DNA of 64,000 nt from Pleurotus ostreatus/Saccharomyces cerevisiae fusant (lineage: Eukaryota > Opisthokonta). How positions within the stretch are numbered: position 1 is the first letter of the stretch; every line of letters begins with the position of its first letter. This document shows positions 21,712-33,108 of the stretch, piece after piece. The stretch lies in assembly GCA_024196135.1 (NCBI GenBank), contig JAMQCK010000010.1, positions 1 through 64,000 of the forward strand. The letters are read 5' to 3'. The notes beneath the pieces were generated by a model. That model was not told the origin of the DNA. It saw only the letters and a program-made list of their open reading frames with translations, and made no database searches. Position numbers and translations under genes: made by a program.

Positions 21712-22189
21712 ATGGCTGCTACCCGGCAGTGTATGATAACTGCCAGAAGGGGTTATTGAGGGCGCTGGCGCTGGCACACAGCGCCCTCATCTCACCTCGA
21801 ACGCTCACGCGTCTCCGAATCCCGCGAACGCTAAAACCACTGCATCTTCGTCTTTCTGGACGCATCCTCGTCTTACACGACGCCTTTTCCTTCGTCTTCT
21901 CTGACAATCTCACTATCCGGACCTCCTATACCCTTACTTACACCCTCTACTTAAAGACTTACCCCCTCGAGTTCGCGTTTGCCTACAGCCTACATTTCGC
22001 TTTATCTTTCGTCTTCGTCTACAACTCTACCCTACCCCGTACTAATACCGTCTCTCCTCATCTCATCCCCCAAAACTGTAGCTTTAGCCGCGTTAAGTAC
22101 TTTGAATGGCATCATTGGTGGTTTTTGTTGTAAACTCGGGCGTATTTCCTGCATTGCGAAGGACAAGTGAGTCCAGTGTGGTCAAAGAG

Positions 22190-22270
22190 AATCGAACATG
22201 GTCAAGGAGAGTTTAGCGGGGTCGAGGAAAATGGGGCATGGTCAAGGAGGGTTTAGCATGGCCAAGGGTA
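22190..22270. repeat. short degenerate tandem repeat
   Basis: About four units of ~20 nt based on catggtcaaggagggtttag (near 22197, 22217, 22239 and 22257). They abut and merge into the end of the right inverted repeat. The left copy has only one such unit (in reverse), so the array expanded on this side only. Confidence 0.7.
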
Positions 22271-22380
22271 TGTCCCCGGGAGTCGGGTGGGCGTCTAGAC
22301 AACCCGCATCATGCCATTGTTCCCGATTAGGACGGTCGTCCGAGGTCGGTCGACCGTGCTATCGCCGCTAATCTATGAAC
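22253..22380 (-). repeat. inverted repeat, right copy
   Basis: Reverse-complement partner of 19524-19651, with a few substitutions and one 1-nt gap in the first 100 bp. It lies downstream of the clp1 homologue and upstream of the F-box-like cluster. Confidence 0.85.
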
Positions 22381-22705
22381 TCTGGTAGCATCCTTAGGTC
22401 GTAGAGGGGATCATTGTCGCTGACTTGGCTCAATATCTTGAGATCCACAGCTAGAGGTAAGTATAGAGACTCAATGCGGACTAAGTTTACCGTCCGAGCA
22501 ATCGACAGCAACAACTTGTACAAATGTTGGGAGCGCGTTTGTGTGTGTCCTTGAGTCCTGGAACTATGCATGATACAAGCACGAAGAACCATTTGCTACC
22601 CCAGCCGTCGACGCCAGCATCTCAAACCACACCGCCAGCCGGCACAAGATAGCTACCAAGGGCATCAGCGCCCATTCAGAGTCAGACTATGGCAGAAAAT
22701 TCAAC

Positions 22706-23927
22706 CTACGGCTCCAAGGTGACTTTCAGTATTCCCTGCTTATCGAGTCTCGGCATGAGTTTAGCCATCTTCCGATAATAATTCGTCTCCGTCTCCTCCG
22801 AATGAACGAGTTCGCCATGCCGGGCCAATCGGATTCCGACAACCTTCGCTGGCAAGGGTCTCCCCAGAAGCGCGCTCTCCAGAGCGCGCCAATGCTGCTC
22901 ATACGGGTCGATCTTGCTGGTCTGCGCGGGTAGGGAAAGGGAGAACGCCGCGAGGGGTGCGGAGGCGGGGAGGGTGTTGATGATGGATGCGATGTTTCGG
23001 ACGGAGACCTGGTTGAAGTTCATGGGTTTGGTGAAGGCGATGAGTAGCATGCTCAGGGATGCACAGGCCGATAGATCGTATTCGGCCATTTGGGAGAGGT
23101 CTAGAGGTGATATTCAGTGCAAGATGCGCGTCAGTCTAGCAGGACGCCATACCCGTCCGGAGGAACAGCTTGTCCAAGCGCGGGTTCGCGCGAGTCAGCT
23201 CGCCCACCATGTCGCGATCGTCGTCCCAGAAGGTCGAATTGTAGTCGATAATCTGCAGATTACCGAACGGATACGACCCCGACGCAAAGCGCAGCATCCT
23301 GACGAACTCGAGCGAGCTCTGGTCGAAGCTGATGAAGAATAAGGATGACTCGCGATGATCTGCGCTTTTCACTCCAGCGCCCTCAGCGGGCAGGACCGCA
23401 TCCATCTGGCAACCAGAGAAGCGCACAGCGCGCAGGGATGCGGGCAGGGTCAGCGCCCGGAACGCGGTGATGTCAGGCTCCCGGAGATACAGCCAGCTCA
23501 TGGAGAGAAACTCCAGCGTCGGGCGCTGCATCGCCCTGTAGAGCGCCTGCCGCTGCTCCTCGGAGCCTATCGCCTTCGACCACGCGATTATATTCGTCCT
23601 GACGCTGAGGCTCCGGAGGGCGGTGCACGCGTCGAGCAAGGGGGCGAGCAGCTCCTCCTCAGCATCCCGCGTCGGGATCTGCTTCGAGCGCTCGATTTGC
23701 ACGCTCTGGACCGAGTCCATTATCTCGAGGCAGAGCTTGGCGATGGTCGATAGCGCGAGGTAGTGTTCCTTTCTTCTGAGAGTGACGGTTCCTCTGCGCA
23801 GATTCGTAGAGATCTGGGGTGAAAATATAGGAATAGATGCTTCGAGGAGAGTTACGAGTATCCCCAGATCGTCTGCGTGCTCGACGTGGAAGATGATCTC
23901 GTTCACGAGCTCTTGGGGTAGGTGCAT
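22706..23927 (-). CDS. F-box-like protein, family member A
   Basis: Two exons (23927-23153, 23100-22706) with a 52-nt GT-AG intron in phase 1 give 389 residues. It opens with MHLPQELVNEIIFHVE, an F-box-like helix that starts at the initiator methionine. A leucine-rich body follows, with ACTALRSLSV, RQALYRAMQRPTLEFLSM, FRALTLPASLRAVRF, ANPRLDKLFL and a C-terminal LMPRLDKQGILKV. F-box proteins recruit substrates to SCF ubiquitin ligases; whether this short form binds Skp1 is unproven. Members B-E in this window and the broken copy at 50387-51060 share the same start, intron position and C-terminal IL-V motif, so they are lineage-specific paralogues. A, B and C are tandem and co-oriented. The end LEP is close to the family end. 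Confidence 0.75.
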
Positions 23928-24232
23928 GTCGATGTCGGATCGGGAAGCTAGTGTGCTGCAGGTCCAGCTTCAAGTCTCAAAGATAGCGCTCGAGCATTCA
24001 TACTTACGGTAATCCGGCGAGGCAAATATGGTGACAGTCGCTGAACGAGTGCAGAATATACGCGCTCAATACTTGACTGAATCGAACAAGCCCTCGGCGC
24101 CCGCGGCTCGTGTATGCTATCGTTTGGCTGCAGCGTGGCAAAACAAGAGCATACGCGCGCCCATATGTCGTGTGCCCAGAGGGACATACACCCCATTCAC
24201 GCCTTTGTGGCATCAGTCGCTGCGGATAAAGC

Positions 24233-25585
24233 CTACTTGTACAAGTACACCTTCCCGCGCAATACTATTAGAGGTATCCATGGTAAATTTGCCCTTGTAC
24301 GACGGCATATCGACCCTCTGCGACGACAATCAGTACCTACTGGCACAACAACGGCTATGAATGCGCACCAAAAGACCACATCAAGTATTCCCCGCTCGTT
24401 CAGCCTTGACAGAAAATGCCGGATCGTTTCCTGGAAATGCCTCTGATCGTCCGCAAAAGAGCAATTTGTATGATTACGGTGTCGGATATTGACGATACGC
24501 GGCGCGCGACCGTCCGGCCGCAGGAGAGCGTCCTCCAAAGTGATCCACTGCTGTAGGTCAACTACATTCCTCTCGCCGTCGAAAGGGATCATCAATGCGA
24601 AGGTGTCGAGGGACCCGATGTCACGAATCGTCCCCACAGTCGAGGCAACATTTTCGATGGCGCTCCGGTGTACTCTCGTCTCGAGGACGATTATCAATGA
24701 GCGCAGGGCTCGGATGTGCGACAGGTCATACTGGGGGAACCGCGAGAACGGCCCTGAGACTTATCAGGTCGCGTTAGCGTACGCATGAAGAGAGGTAGGT
24801 GGTAGCAGCGTACCGGTCCCTAGGGTCAGACACTCTAAAACCGTATTAGCGCGCAAAAGCTGCGCGATGAGGTGACCGTCGTCTATGCTTCCGTCCGCAC
24901 AGTACTCCAGCGTCTTCAGCGCACAGCACGACGCAAAGCCCATCATGCAGACGAAATTGATGCAGCAATCGTCGAAACCCAGCTCTCGTAGGTCCGGATA
25001 CCGAGACGGCACTTCCGTCTCCGCGACGTACGCCTCGAACGTGCCGATGGTGGTGAACCTGACGGAACGCAGGCTCGCTGGGAACTTCAGAGACCGAAAA
25101 CGCGCCTCATCCTCCTCGCCAAGACGCGTGCGAGATATGGAGAGGCTTTGGAGACTCGGACGCTGCATAGCGCGGTAGATGGCTTCCCTCTGTTCTTCGC
25201 ACTGCAGCTCCTCCTGCCAGCCTTGCATGCGCAGATCGACGGAGATGCTGCGAAGACTAGTGCACGCGTCGAGTAGGCGGGCCAGTCCCGTTTCCTCCTG
25301 GTGATACGTTTCCTCCCTGTGCTGCGGGTGGGCTCGGGGCTGATTCCTCTCGATAGTAATATGCCAAATGGACTCCATTGCTTCTGGGCAGAGCTCGGAG
25401 ATGGCCGACAGCGAGCCATAGTTTTCGACGCTGAAGTCCATAGGCCGCTCGTGCAAGTTCGCGCAGATCTGCGAGGAGAAGACGGGGGCGGAGGCTTCCA
25501 AGAGGCGCACGAGATGCGCCGTGTCGGACCCACGCCATTCGACGTGGGAGACGATTTCGTTCACCAACTCTTGGGGTACGCGCAT
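24233..25585 (-). CDS. F-box-like protein, family member B
   Basis: Two exons (25585-24814, 24753-24233), with the intron in phase 1 at the family position, give 430 residues. It begins MRVPQELVNEIVSHVEW. It shares with C the blocks ARLLDACTSLRSISV, REAIYRAMQRPSLQSL, FRSLKFPASLRSVRF, YDLSHIRALRSLIIV and LNERGILDV. The frame upstream of the ATG is open with no clear exon, so the first MR-PQEL methionine, aligned with all paralogues, is taken as start. After GILDVVF, where the paralogues stop within about 1-8 residues, this copy runs on for some 45 residues (rich in C, R and V) to a stop at 24233. That tail looks like read-through of a lost stop rather than conserved sequence. A small unrecognised intron is possible. 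Confidence 0.72.
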
Positions 25586-25719
25586 GGCATAGGGCGGAAG
25601 AGAGCTAGTTGGGACTATTGTCAGAAGTACATAAAGACAGAGGATCCAGACGCTAACACGTAAGAAGGGCTCAAACCAATACCCGGCCTGATGGTTGTTT
25701 AAAAGAAGAAAGAAAATCA

Positions 25720-25815
25720 AGCGAACGCGTGGCAAGCGGGCGGCACATGTAAGCCCCTGTTTGGCTGCGGGTGCGAGTCAACAGACGTACATAGCGGTCC
25801 CTCCCTCTCCCAACA
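25720..25815 (-). promoter_or_regulatory. duplicated upstream region of member B
   Basis: About 90 bp upstream of the B start resemble 27360-27456 upstream of C. Shared pieces in the same order are ggcacatgta, cctgtttggctg (actgtttggctg in C), gtcaacag, acgtacat/gtgtacac and cctccctctc. This indicates that B and C were duplicated with their promoters. Confidence 0.6.
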
Positions 25816-26025
25816 CTACACGAGATCTTGTTCATGTTTAAGCATTCATTTGACTCCCCCCCACCCTCCTCTGCATCGTACAATATGACCTTGCGCCTCA
25901 CTTCGCTACTGAGCCCTCCGAACGAGACAAACACGGTTCCCTTCGGCGAGGATCAGAACCTACGAGCGCTGCAGAAAGGAGTAGGCGCGCACCTCTAGGT
26001 CATGCTCTTATCTCTAGGAGGGCCC

Positions 26026-27246
26026 TCAGGCGATAACGTCGAGAATCCCGCGTTGGTCCAACCGCGGCAGAAGATCCCTGACCGTGCGACAGAAGTGCTC
26101 TTTGGTAAGCGAGGAGACCCTGCGGTCCGTGTACTTCCAGATACAAAGCTTAACCACGCGCGGCGCTTGACCACCCGCGCGCAAAAGGGCATCCTCCAAT
26201 GACTGCCAGTGCCGTGAATCCTGCATCCCAATTTCGCCCCGCTCGGGCGGGAAGCACAACGTGAATGTCTCGAGGGCCACCGTCTCGGGAATAGAGCAAA
26301 GTGCCCGGGCGATATTCTCTATGACCAACGGTGCGCTCCTCTGGATGAGCACAATGACCGAGCGCAACGCGGAGTTGTGCGACAAGTCATACACCGGGAA
26401 CTCTGCGTGATAGTCTGTAAGTTTCTCGTGAGTGCACTTGATCATGGCATAGCAACAGCACGGCAGGAATGGCGTACCGTTTCTCAGTATCAGATGCTGC
26501 AACTGCGCGTTTGCCCGCAGAAGTTGCGCGACAACGTGGTTATCGTCGACATGCTTGTCGGCCGAAGTGAAATCAAGCCTCGTCAGGCTCTGGCACGATG
26601 CAAGATTCATCAAGCGCACAAAACCTAGAGAGCGCTCGTCGACGATCAACGAGTCCAGGGAGGGAGATGGAGTAGCTGGTGCTGCAGGACCTGCAGTTTT
26701 GTTGGGATGTATGCCGAACACGCTAACGCCACACAGCTTTACAACGCGCAGGCTCGCCGGCAAGGCCAGAGACCGAAAAGCGTCTTCGTCTTCTTCCTGT
26801 AGGCGTACTCGAAAAAGAGCGAGGTATTCCAGGGTAGGACGCTGCATGGCCCTGAGAATGGCTTGTCTTTGTTCTTCGTACAAAAGGCCCTCCGTCCAGC
26901 CCTGGATGCACAGGTTGATCGAGAGGCCACGGACACTGGTGCAAGCGTCGAGTAAACGTGCCAGCTCCAGCTCTTCCTCGCGGTATGTGCGCGTACGAGG
27001 CTTGTTTCTCTCGATATTTACATGCCAGATCGAATCCTTGATCGCGGGACAAAGCGCGAACATTGTCGCCAAGTAGTGGTGATTGTCGACCCTGAAGTCC
27101 ACATATCTCTTGCGGAAGTTGGCACAGATTTGGAGAGAGAATACGGGAACGGACGCTTCGAGGATGAAAGCAATGTGTCTCATACGAAATGCGGGCGATT
27201 CGACGTGGGAGATGATCTCATTCACGAGCTCTTGAGGTATGCGCAT
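26026..27246 (-). CDS. F-box-like protein, family member C
   Basis: Exons 27246-26478 and 26402-26026 (75-nt GT-AG intron, phase 1) give 381 residues. The intron contains no stop in frame, so the two exons also form one long open frame; the intron is called because the family has one at exactly this point. The protein starts MRIPQELVNEIISHVES and carries the family blocks LARLLDACTSVRGLSI, RQAILRAMQRPTLEYL, FRSLALPASLRVVKL, LLRANAQLQHLIL and LPRLDQRGILDVIA. A predicted SCF adaptor-like protein by its first helix only; the substrate is unknown. It is closest to B in exon lengths and in its promoter. Intron retention would insert a cysteine-rich 25-residue loop and keep the frame, so both forms could exist. 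Confidence 0.75.
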   Translation of the reverse strand: MRIPQELVNEIISHVESPAFRMRHIAFILEASVPVFSLQICANFRKRYVDFRVDNHHYLATMFALCPAIKDSIWHVNIERNKPRTRTYREEELELARLLDACTSVRGLSINLCIQGWTEGLLYEEQRQAILRAMQRPTLEYLALFRVRLQEEDEDAFRSLALPASLRVVKLCGVSVFGIHPNKTAGPAAPATPSPSLDSLIVDERSLGFVRLMNLASCQSLTRLDFTSADKHVDDNHVVAQLLRANAQLQHLILRNGTPFLPCCCYAMIKCTHEKLTDYHAEFPVYDLSHNSALRSVIVLIQRSAPLVIENIARALCSIPETVALETFTLCFPPERGEIGMQDSRHWQSLEDALLRAGGQAPRVVKLCIWKYTDRRVSSLTKEHFCRTVRDLLPRLDQRGILDVIA

Positions 27247-27914
27247 GGTGTTGAATACCGAGAGAACCGCTTGGAATTTATGATCAGACTTCGCATACAA
27301 ACAAGAGTCAGACTATCGCACGTACTGCCGCCAAAAACTAATGATGGTGGTCGAAGACAAAGAGGCGTGTCCAGCGGCAGGCACATGTATGCCACTGTTT
27401 GGCTGTGGATGTCGGGTCAACAGGTGTACACAAACCGCGCCACCTCCCTCTCCTCCTTTTCGTAGATATGAATATAGTCCATGTTACAACAAAAAATACA
27501 TTACAAAGCATCGCAGGTATATGGCACTATTATCGGACGCGTACGGTAAACGGCACTGTACTATAGTATGGATACACGGTTGATACGGATTCGAAGCGAT
27601 CCTCCTACCGGTGTCTGTCTGCGCCTGCCATTATTCTCGCTTGACTACTAGCTCGGTTATTCAACATCTCCATCATCCTCAACATCCTCAACATCTTCAA
27701 CGTCCTCATCCTCAACCTCAACCTCGTCCTCACAAACATCATCGCGATTCTCCTCGATCGCTTCGTATCTGCGCTATCTCCCATACTCGCGCGATCACAC
27801 CGGGAAAAGAGGGGGCGCACAGCGCGAATAAATAGACGGGCGTAGGGTAGCTGATGATGGAAATGGGGAAGGTGGAGTCGTGGGTCGAGTGGGATCGTGG
27901 GGATATGGCGTCGT
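27247..27914. other. intergenic with CTCAACATC-type microrepeat
   Basis: It holds the upstream region of member C (shared with B, 27360-27456) and a short run of catcctcaacatc-like repeats at about 27660-27730. No gene was found. Confidence 0.5.
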
Positions 27915-30900
27915 TCAAGCTTGCATTAGGCCCGCCTGAGCTGCCGCGAATGGCGCGCTGCCCGGCGCAGGACTGTTCTCGACGCTTGAGTACGGCGACG
28001 CGCTGGACGACGAGACCTCCTACAGCAGCGTCAGTAACTTGCTCCCCTGCTTAGATGGACACTACACACCCTTAGGAAAGGATCATCGCCCTCCTCGATC
28101 GTGTTCCGCTTCTTCACCAACTCGGGCTCGAGCGTCGATGACGCGAGGCGCTTAAAGCTGGGGCGGAGCATGTTCTCGCCACCGCCGCTGCCGCCTTGCG
28201 TCGGGAACGGCTGCGTACCCTGGTGCATCGGCGCGAAGGAAACGTGGCCGGTATGCGGACTTGGGCTCGCGCTGGAGTATGGCGACTGGTTGGCGGATGA
28301 GGCAACGCCGTGCATGTCCTGGAAGATGATGAGCATGCTGCTGAGCCGCCTTTCGTACCCAGAACATACCTTCGGGCTCGCCTTATCCTTGCTCGAGTTC
28401 GTACCCCGCCTGATACGTGGCACCAAGTTCAAATGTACAGGCGCCTTCCTCGCCAAGACCGCCGCTTCATACGAGCGCAAATCCTCCGCAGCTCCATGCA
28501 AAGTCCTCTGCTTCGCATCTGCCCACCCATCAGCACCGTCCTCTCCAGGATACCGGTCCACAACCACTCACCATTCCCCACCCCACCCGCCCCCTCCGCC
28601 GTTGGCGTCTTCACGCTCGGCAAGCTCGACACGCGCGTCCTCCTATACCCAGTCGGCGACGTCGCCGCATCTGCCACACAACCAAACCCATGAGCGTCGA
28701 CTTTGCAAAACATCAAACCCCACTCACTATTGAGATCAAACCCGCCGTTGATGCCCGCCGACCGGCCGCCTGAGCCACCGGGCGTCTGGATGTATGCCTT
28801 CCAAAAGTCCCTCAGCTCCTGCGTCTCTTCTGCGCGAGACGGACTCGCCAGGCCTGGAGAAGGTATGACATGTCAACATCACCCTTCAACCCTTGCCCAG
28901 ACCATCACTCACCCAACTTGCTCGGACTCCCCAGCCCTAACCCACCCGTCCGGGGCATCGGCGTCAAGTCGTCGACCGACATGAAACCCACGCCCCTCGG
29001 GCGGCCGTTCTGCTGCGGCACGGTTCCTGGCGCCCCCGACGTCGCCTCCGCGCTGAAGAACTCCGCGCCATCGGTCGCGAGGCCGGCCAGCACCGCGGGG
29101 TCGTCGAGGCTCATCAGGCCGAAGGCGGACGAGAAGCCGCCCTCTTGCTGGTCGGACGCGCCCGACGAGGAGTACGGGCGGCCGTCGTTGGAGCCGAAGC
29201 TGGGGTGTCTGCCCGCGGCGGCGGCGTGGCGGTCCGACGTCGACGGGTGGCGCGACACGGACGCGGACGACCGGCTCGATATCGACGAATGCCTCGAGAG
29301 CGACGACGACGGCGTGGGCGAGGACGAGTGCGAGCCCGCCTGGACGTGATATCAGCCACGCCATCTTCCTTCGATTACAGCCACCGCAGACTCACCTCTC
29401 CCCCACGGTGCATCCCCATCTGCGCATCCCAGCCATTCACGCCCGGGATCTTGCGCACCTCCGCCAGCCGGTTCTCCACTAACTGCTGCTGGCGCTGATC
29501 CGCCAAATGCTGGTCCACCAACTGCTGCTGCCGCAACCCGTCCATCGGCGGCTGGCCACGAATACCCTCCATCGACTGCCCTGGCGCCATCGACTGTCCC
29601 TGCAGCGACTGTCCTGCCATTGGTGCTTGCCCGGGCATGGGCGCTTGTCCAGACATCGACGCCGCCATCGGTTGCCGCATCCCTTCCATCGGCGCCCCCC
29701 ACTCCCCCTGCGCCTGATACGGCGACGAGTGCTGACTCCCAAACCCGCCCTCGCCCACATACGGCGACCCCTGGTGCGAGCCAGGCTGCCCATAATGCGC
29801 CGGGAAGCCCGCGCTCTGCCCATAGGGTGGACTGCCCCCGGCCTGTCCGTACGACGAGCTGCCCGCAGGCTGTCCATAGGGCGGACTGTGCGAGAACGGC
29901 CCGCCGGCCTGATACGGCGAGCCCTGCTGCGAGGGGTGCGGCGCATCCTGGAAGGGGCTGCCCTGTTGCGGGAATTGTGGGCTACCTTGTTGTCCGTGCA
30001 GGGCTTGCTGGGCGCGCCGCTCAGCCATGATTTGTGCGTGGCGCTCGGGCCATTCAGCAGGGATGCTTGCGCGGCGCTGTTGGTTGGGGTTGCCGACTGT
30101 GGCTTCAAAGCTGAAGATCCTGCATCAGCCTCAAGCAGACGTGATGATCTCGGATATGACTTACCGGCCCCTCTGCGGCAGCTCTTCCAACAACGCATAC
30201 CGCGCGGACGGCAAGCTGGATGGCGTACCGGCCAATGCCGCCGAAGACGTTCCCGGGAAGCTAGTCGATGCCGCCGTAGGCCACCAATTACCAGCGCCTC
30301 CAGACGCTACCTGACTGCCGCCTGTGTAGCTGCTGCTCGTTCCCGGGTCTATCGCGGATGATCAAAACACGTTGCGAGCGACCAACTTGAGCGCAACTCA
30401 CTACCATTGCCCATCTGCCTCAACAACTCCGCCTGCTGGCGGTACTTGGCCGCAAAGTCCTCGTTCTGGGCGACACCTCCGTACTTGGAATTTGTACCTG
30501 CGAGGGATCAGCATTAGGGCGGAAGCACAACGATGTTACTCACCACCCCCAGCGGGACCTCCCATGTCCAGATCAAACACGGGATTAAAGCTATAGTCGG
30601 CGGGCATCGAACTCGTCGAGCCCAGCGATGATGAGATAGAGGATGTGCCACTGGATCCTACGGGCGGGTCTCAACACCAACAAACACTACGTTAATTGTA
30701 CGATGCGTTCGACTTACCACCCAGCGCATCATACCCCATCCCAATAGGCAAGCCCAGCGCCGCCGCGGACATACCGCCGATTCCCAAGCCTATAGCAGTT
30801 GTCAGCCTCTGTATCACCACCGCCGCTGGCGTACGGCGCCGTATGACCACCACACAGATAGTACGACCACCACACAGATAGCAGACACATACCCAAAGGA

Positions 30901-32222
30901 TCTGACTTCACGCCGTATCCCGCGGTCGTATGCGGGTGCGTGTGCCCGGGTCCGCTCGGGGCCGTCTGGCGATGGAACTTGACGAAAGTACAGCGGCACT
31001 AGAGGGGTGATGAGCATCGAAGGTATTGTGAGAAGGAAGACAAGGATGAAGAAGGAGATGGCGACGAAGAAAAAGGAGATGATCAGCTCGGGAACGATGA
31101 TGAGAAGAGAGGGATGGGGAGACGGTCATTGAAGCTTGAAACTGACCTTGCGCTGCACGCACTTCGCGCAGGGGTTGCAACCATCGCAAGGAAGGCTGTT
31201 CTGGACGCATTGGTCGCAGGCCTGCTTGCTGGTGGTTGCCCTGCTGGCAGATATGCCTTTGCGTCGACCTGGAGTGAGGGTGAGATCTGAAATAGCGAAC
31301 GAGGGTGTATGATGATACGTACTGGTAGACGACGCTTGTTGGGCATTCCCCCCTCCTGTATCTCCTTCCTTATGTTCGGGGTGACATTTATTGACATGGC
31401 TGAAGAAGCATTGAGCGCCGTGTATGAGACATGGAAGGAAGACAAGCTTACCGACTGAGAAGATCGCTTCGTGCGAACTGGTCGCCGCATTGCGGGCATT
31501 TGTAAGGTCTGTCCCCGGTGTCTGCGGAGGATAGTTAGCGTCCGCACGCACGGTATGCCGTGTACGCGTATGAATGGATGGGGGAAGGGTAAGGTTTGAA
31601 GGGGAGGAAGGTAGGGTCTGCGCGCGGCCGAACATGTGCACGATGGTTGCGACGACGAGTACTGCGGCCAGCTGTAACATGACGTGGGGGATGACGGTAG
31701 AGGCCACGACCGGCGACCAGCGTGAGCCTCCTCGAAGTCGCTCGACGCGACCGGCCCCCAGGAATGACTGCGAAGCGGACCGTGGCTTGTGGCGCGCCGG
31801 TGCGAACACTGATGGCTGGTGGAGTCGCGCGTCTCGGCCAGTGGGGCGGTGGTGCACCCCAAATCCAGCGCCTTATATTCCTGGGCGGTGCGCCGCGGAA
31901 CCTTGACTCTTGTCCTTTCCCTCGCCTGTGGCGGGTCCCGGGAGCTTGCGCGCTGAGTCGTCGCTGTCGTCCCATCTTCGTCCGTCCAACGCCACGATCG
32001 TGCAGCACCTCATGGCCTGCCGCAGTTCTCGCACCGTCGTCGTCGCCGTGTCGGATCCAGGAGGCCGCGCATGATCGAGGATGGGGAAGATGGAGTGGAA
32101 AGGGAGGGAAGGGCGGAAAAGCGAAGAGGGAGGGAGGACTCACGGGAACGCATATGGCGCGCGACATGCTGCGGCCTCGTAAACGTCGCCTGGCAGACCG
32201 AGCACTTGTGGTCTCCTCCCAT
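27915..32222 (-). CDS. C2H2 plus Zn2Cys6 hybrid transcription factor
   Basis: Sixteen exons read in phase on the minus strand: 32222-32144, 31521-31452, 31399-31323, 31286-31147, 30998-30893, 30789-30718, 30657-30544, 30497-30405, 30348-30165, 30119-29396, 29339-28913, 28853-28728, 28670-28572, 28518-28370, 28318-28070, 28019-27915. The product is 937 residues. Two C2H2 fingers come first (C7, C10, H23, H27; C35, C38, H51, H56), then a fungal binuclear cluster with cysteines at 99, 102, 109, 115, 118 and 125, followed by TFVKFHRQTAPSGPGH. The sixth cysteine requires the acceptor ctctag|TGC before exon 5. The rest is low-complexity: a large Q/G/P/S/M-rich block in exon 10, serine-rich exon 11 with FGLMSLDDPAVLAGL, and LRDFWKAYIQTPGG. 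It should act in the nucleus as a DNA-binding regulator; targets are unknown. The first intron is 622 nt, far longer than the others. An earlier start is possible. Confidence 0.8.
30843..30880. repeat. intronic direct duplication
   Basis: ACCACCACACAGATAG occurs twice, 20 bp apart, inside intron 5 of the transcription factor gene. It lengthens that intron to about 100 nt without touching the splice sites. Confidence 0.75.
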
Positions 32223-32499
32223 CGTGATCTCCTTCTCCTTGTATGCTATACGGTGCTTGGTGCGATACCCCTGCCCCAGATGCGCTTGGTCGATCTCTCC
32301 GCAGCCCGACGGAACGCAGGTATTGTCGAGTGCCGATCTGGTAGATGTTCTGGGTGCTCTGCTCGCTGCGACGCGCGATGAAGTCTCGGGATGATGAGCG
32401 CAGAAGGCAAAAGCGTTGACGCCGTGTATATGTCAGGGAGGAAGCGATGTGTTCGTCGAGGACGTCCGTCAGAGGGGTTCAAAGCTACACAATGTAACC

Positions 32500-32507
32500 T
32501 GACGTCA
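32500..32507. promoter_or_regulatory. CRE-type palindrome TGACGTCA
   Basis: A perfect bZIP/CREB-type site 278 bp upstream of the transcription factor start at 32222. Only the motif match supports it. Confidence 0.35.
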
Positions 32508-32989
32508 TTTGTTTGGTTAACCCTAATTTTTGCTAACTGCTTACAATGCATATTCAGTATTTATTGTCGGGCGGGTGTTATTTTGTTCTCGACCGCCATG
32601 AATATCCGACAAATACCTTTGCGTATGTCCAGACCTCCCATCGTCCCCGGGAGGCGTTCCGACACGTTTTACGACGCCCGCGAATATATCGCCAAACCCC
32701 AAGAAATTGGCTGCTTTTCAACGGATCCGATGCCATCATCGGCGCCGGACGACGTCATCGACATCTGCTCAATGAATCACAATGGCATCCACTCCTTCTC
32801 CGGGCCGCGGCGGTCGGCCTCTGGACGACACACTGCTCCGGCCTCACAACACCGTTGTCTTCGCGAGCATTTTCAAGGACGTGTCCAGTACAAATACGAG
32901 ACCTCGCTACGCCCATCGCCCAGACAAAACCCTCGAGTCTAAAATACCGCCTCGTGAGACTGGAAGACAAGGCGAGGCGCGCGTGTCGA

Positions 32990-33108
32990 GAGAAGGTGCA
33001 TGTCCGGGGAAGATGCGTGTCCAGGGAATTCGTGCGGCTCGTGTGTCTTCGCGCGGCTTGTGTCCAGGGAACCCGTACGGCTCGTGTCAAGGGAACCCGG
33101 CGACTATC
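32990..33108. repeat. imperfect GTGTCCAGGGAA tandem repeats
   Basis: About four to five units of roughly 22-28 nt built on cgtgtccagggaaccc(g) and gtacggctc (33015, 33058 and 33083 are the clearest). A related gtgtccaggtg recurs near 33240. Confidence 0.65.

Larger units (their letters stand above)
21712..22705. other. 3' region and intergenic after clp1
   Basis: A pyrimidine-rich 3' stretch (21780-22080) is probably UTR. It is followed by short GTCAAGG-type repeats and the right inverted repeat. No further gene is visible. Confidence 0.5.

Noticed and set aside
20574..22133. 519-codon plus-strand open frame overlapping the clp1 homologue
   Set aside because: It is extremely Arg/Pro/Ala-rich, in another register of GC-rich coding DNA, and reads into the pyrimidine-rich 3' region. 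It is a shadow frame.
27653..27740. Possible repeat-rich gene from the catcctcaacatc run
   Set aside because: Simple microrepeat with no sustained coding frame of protein-like composition.
30977..30978. Alternative exon 5 acceptor (caag) in the transcription factor gene
   Set aside because: It keeps the frame but deletes the sixth zinc cysteine, so the upstream ctctag acceptor is preferred as the main form.
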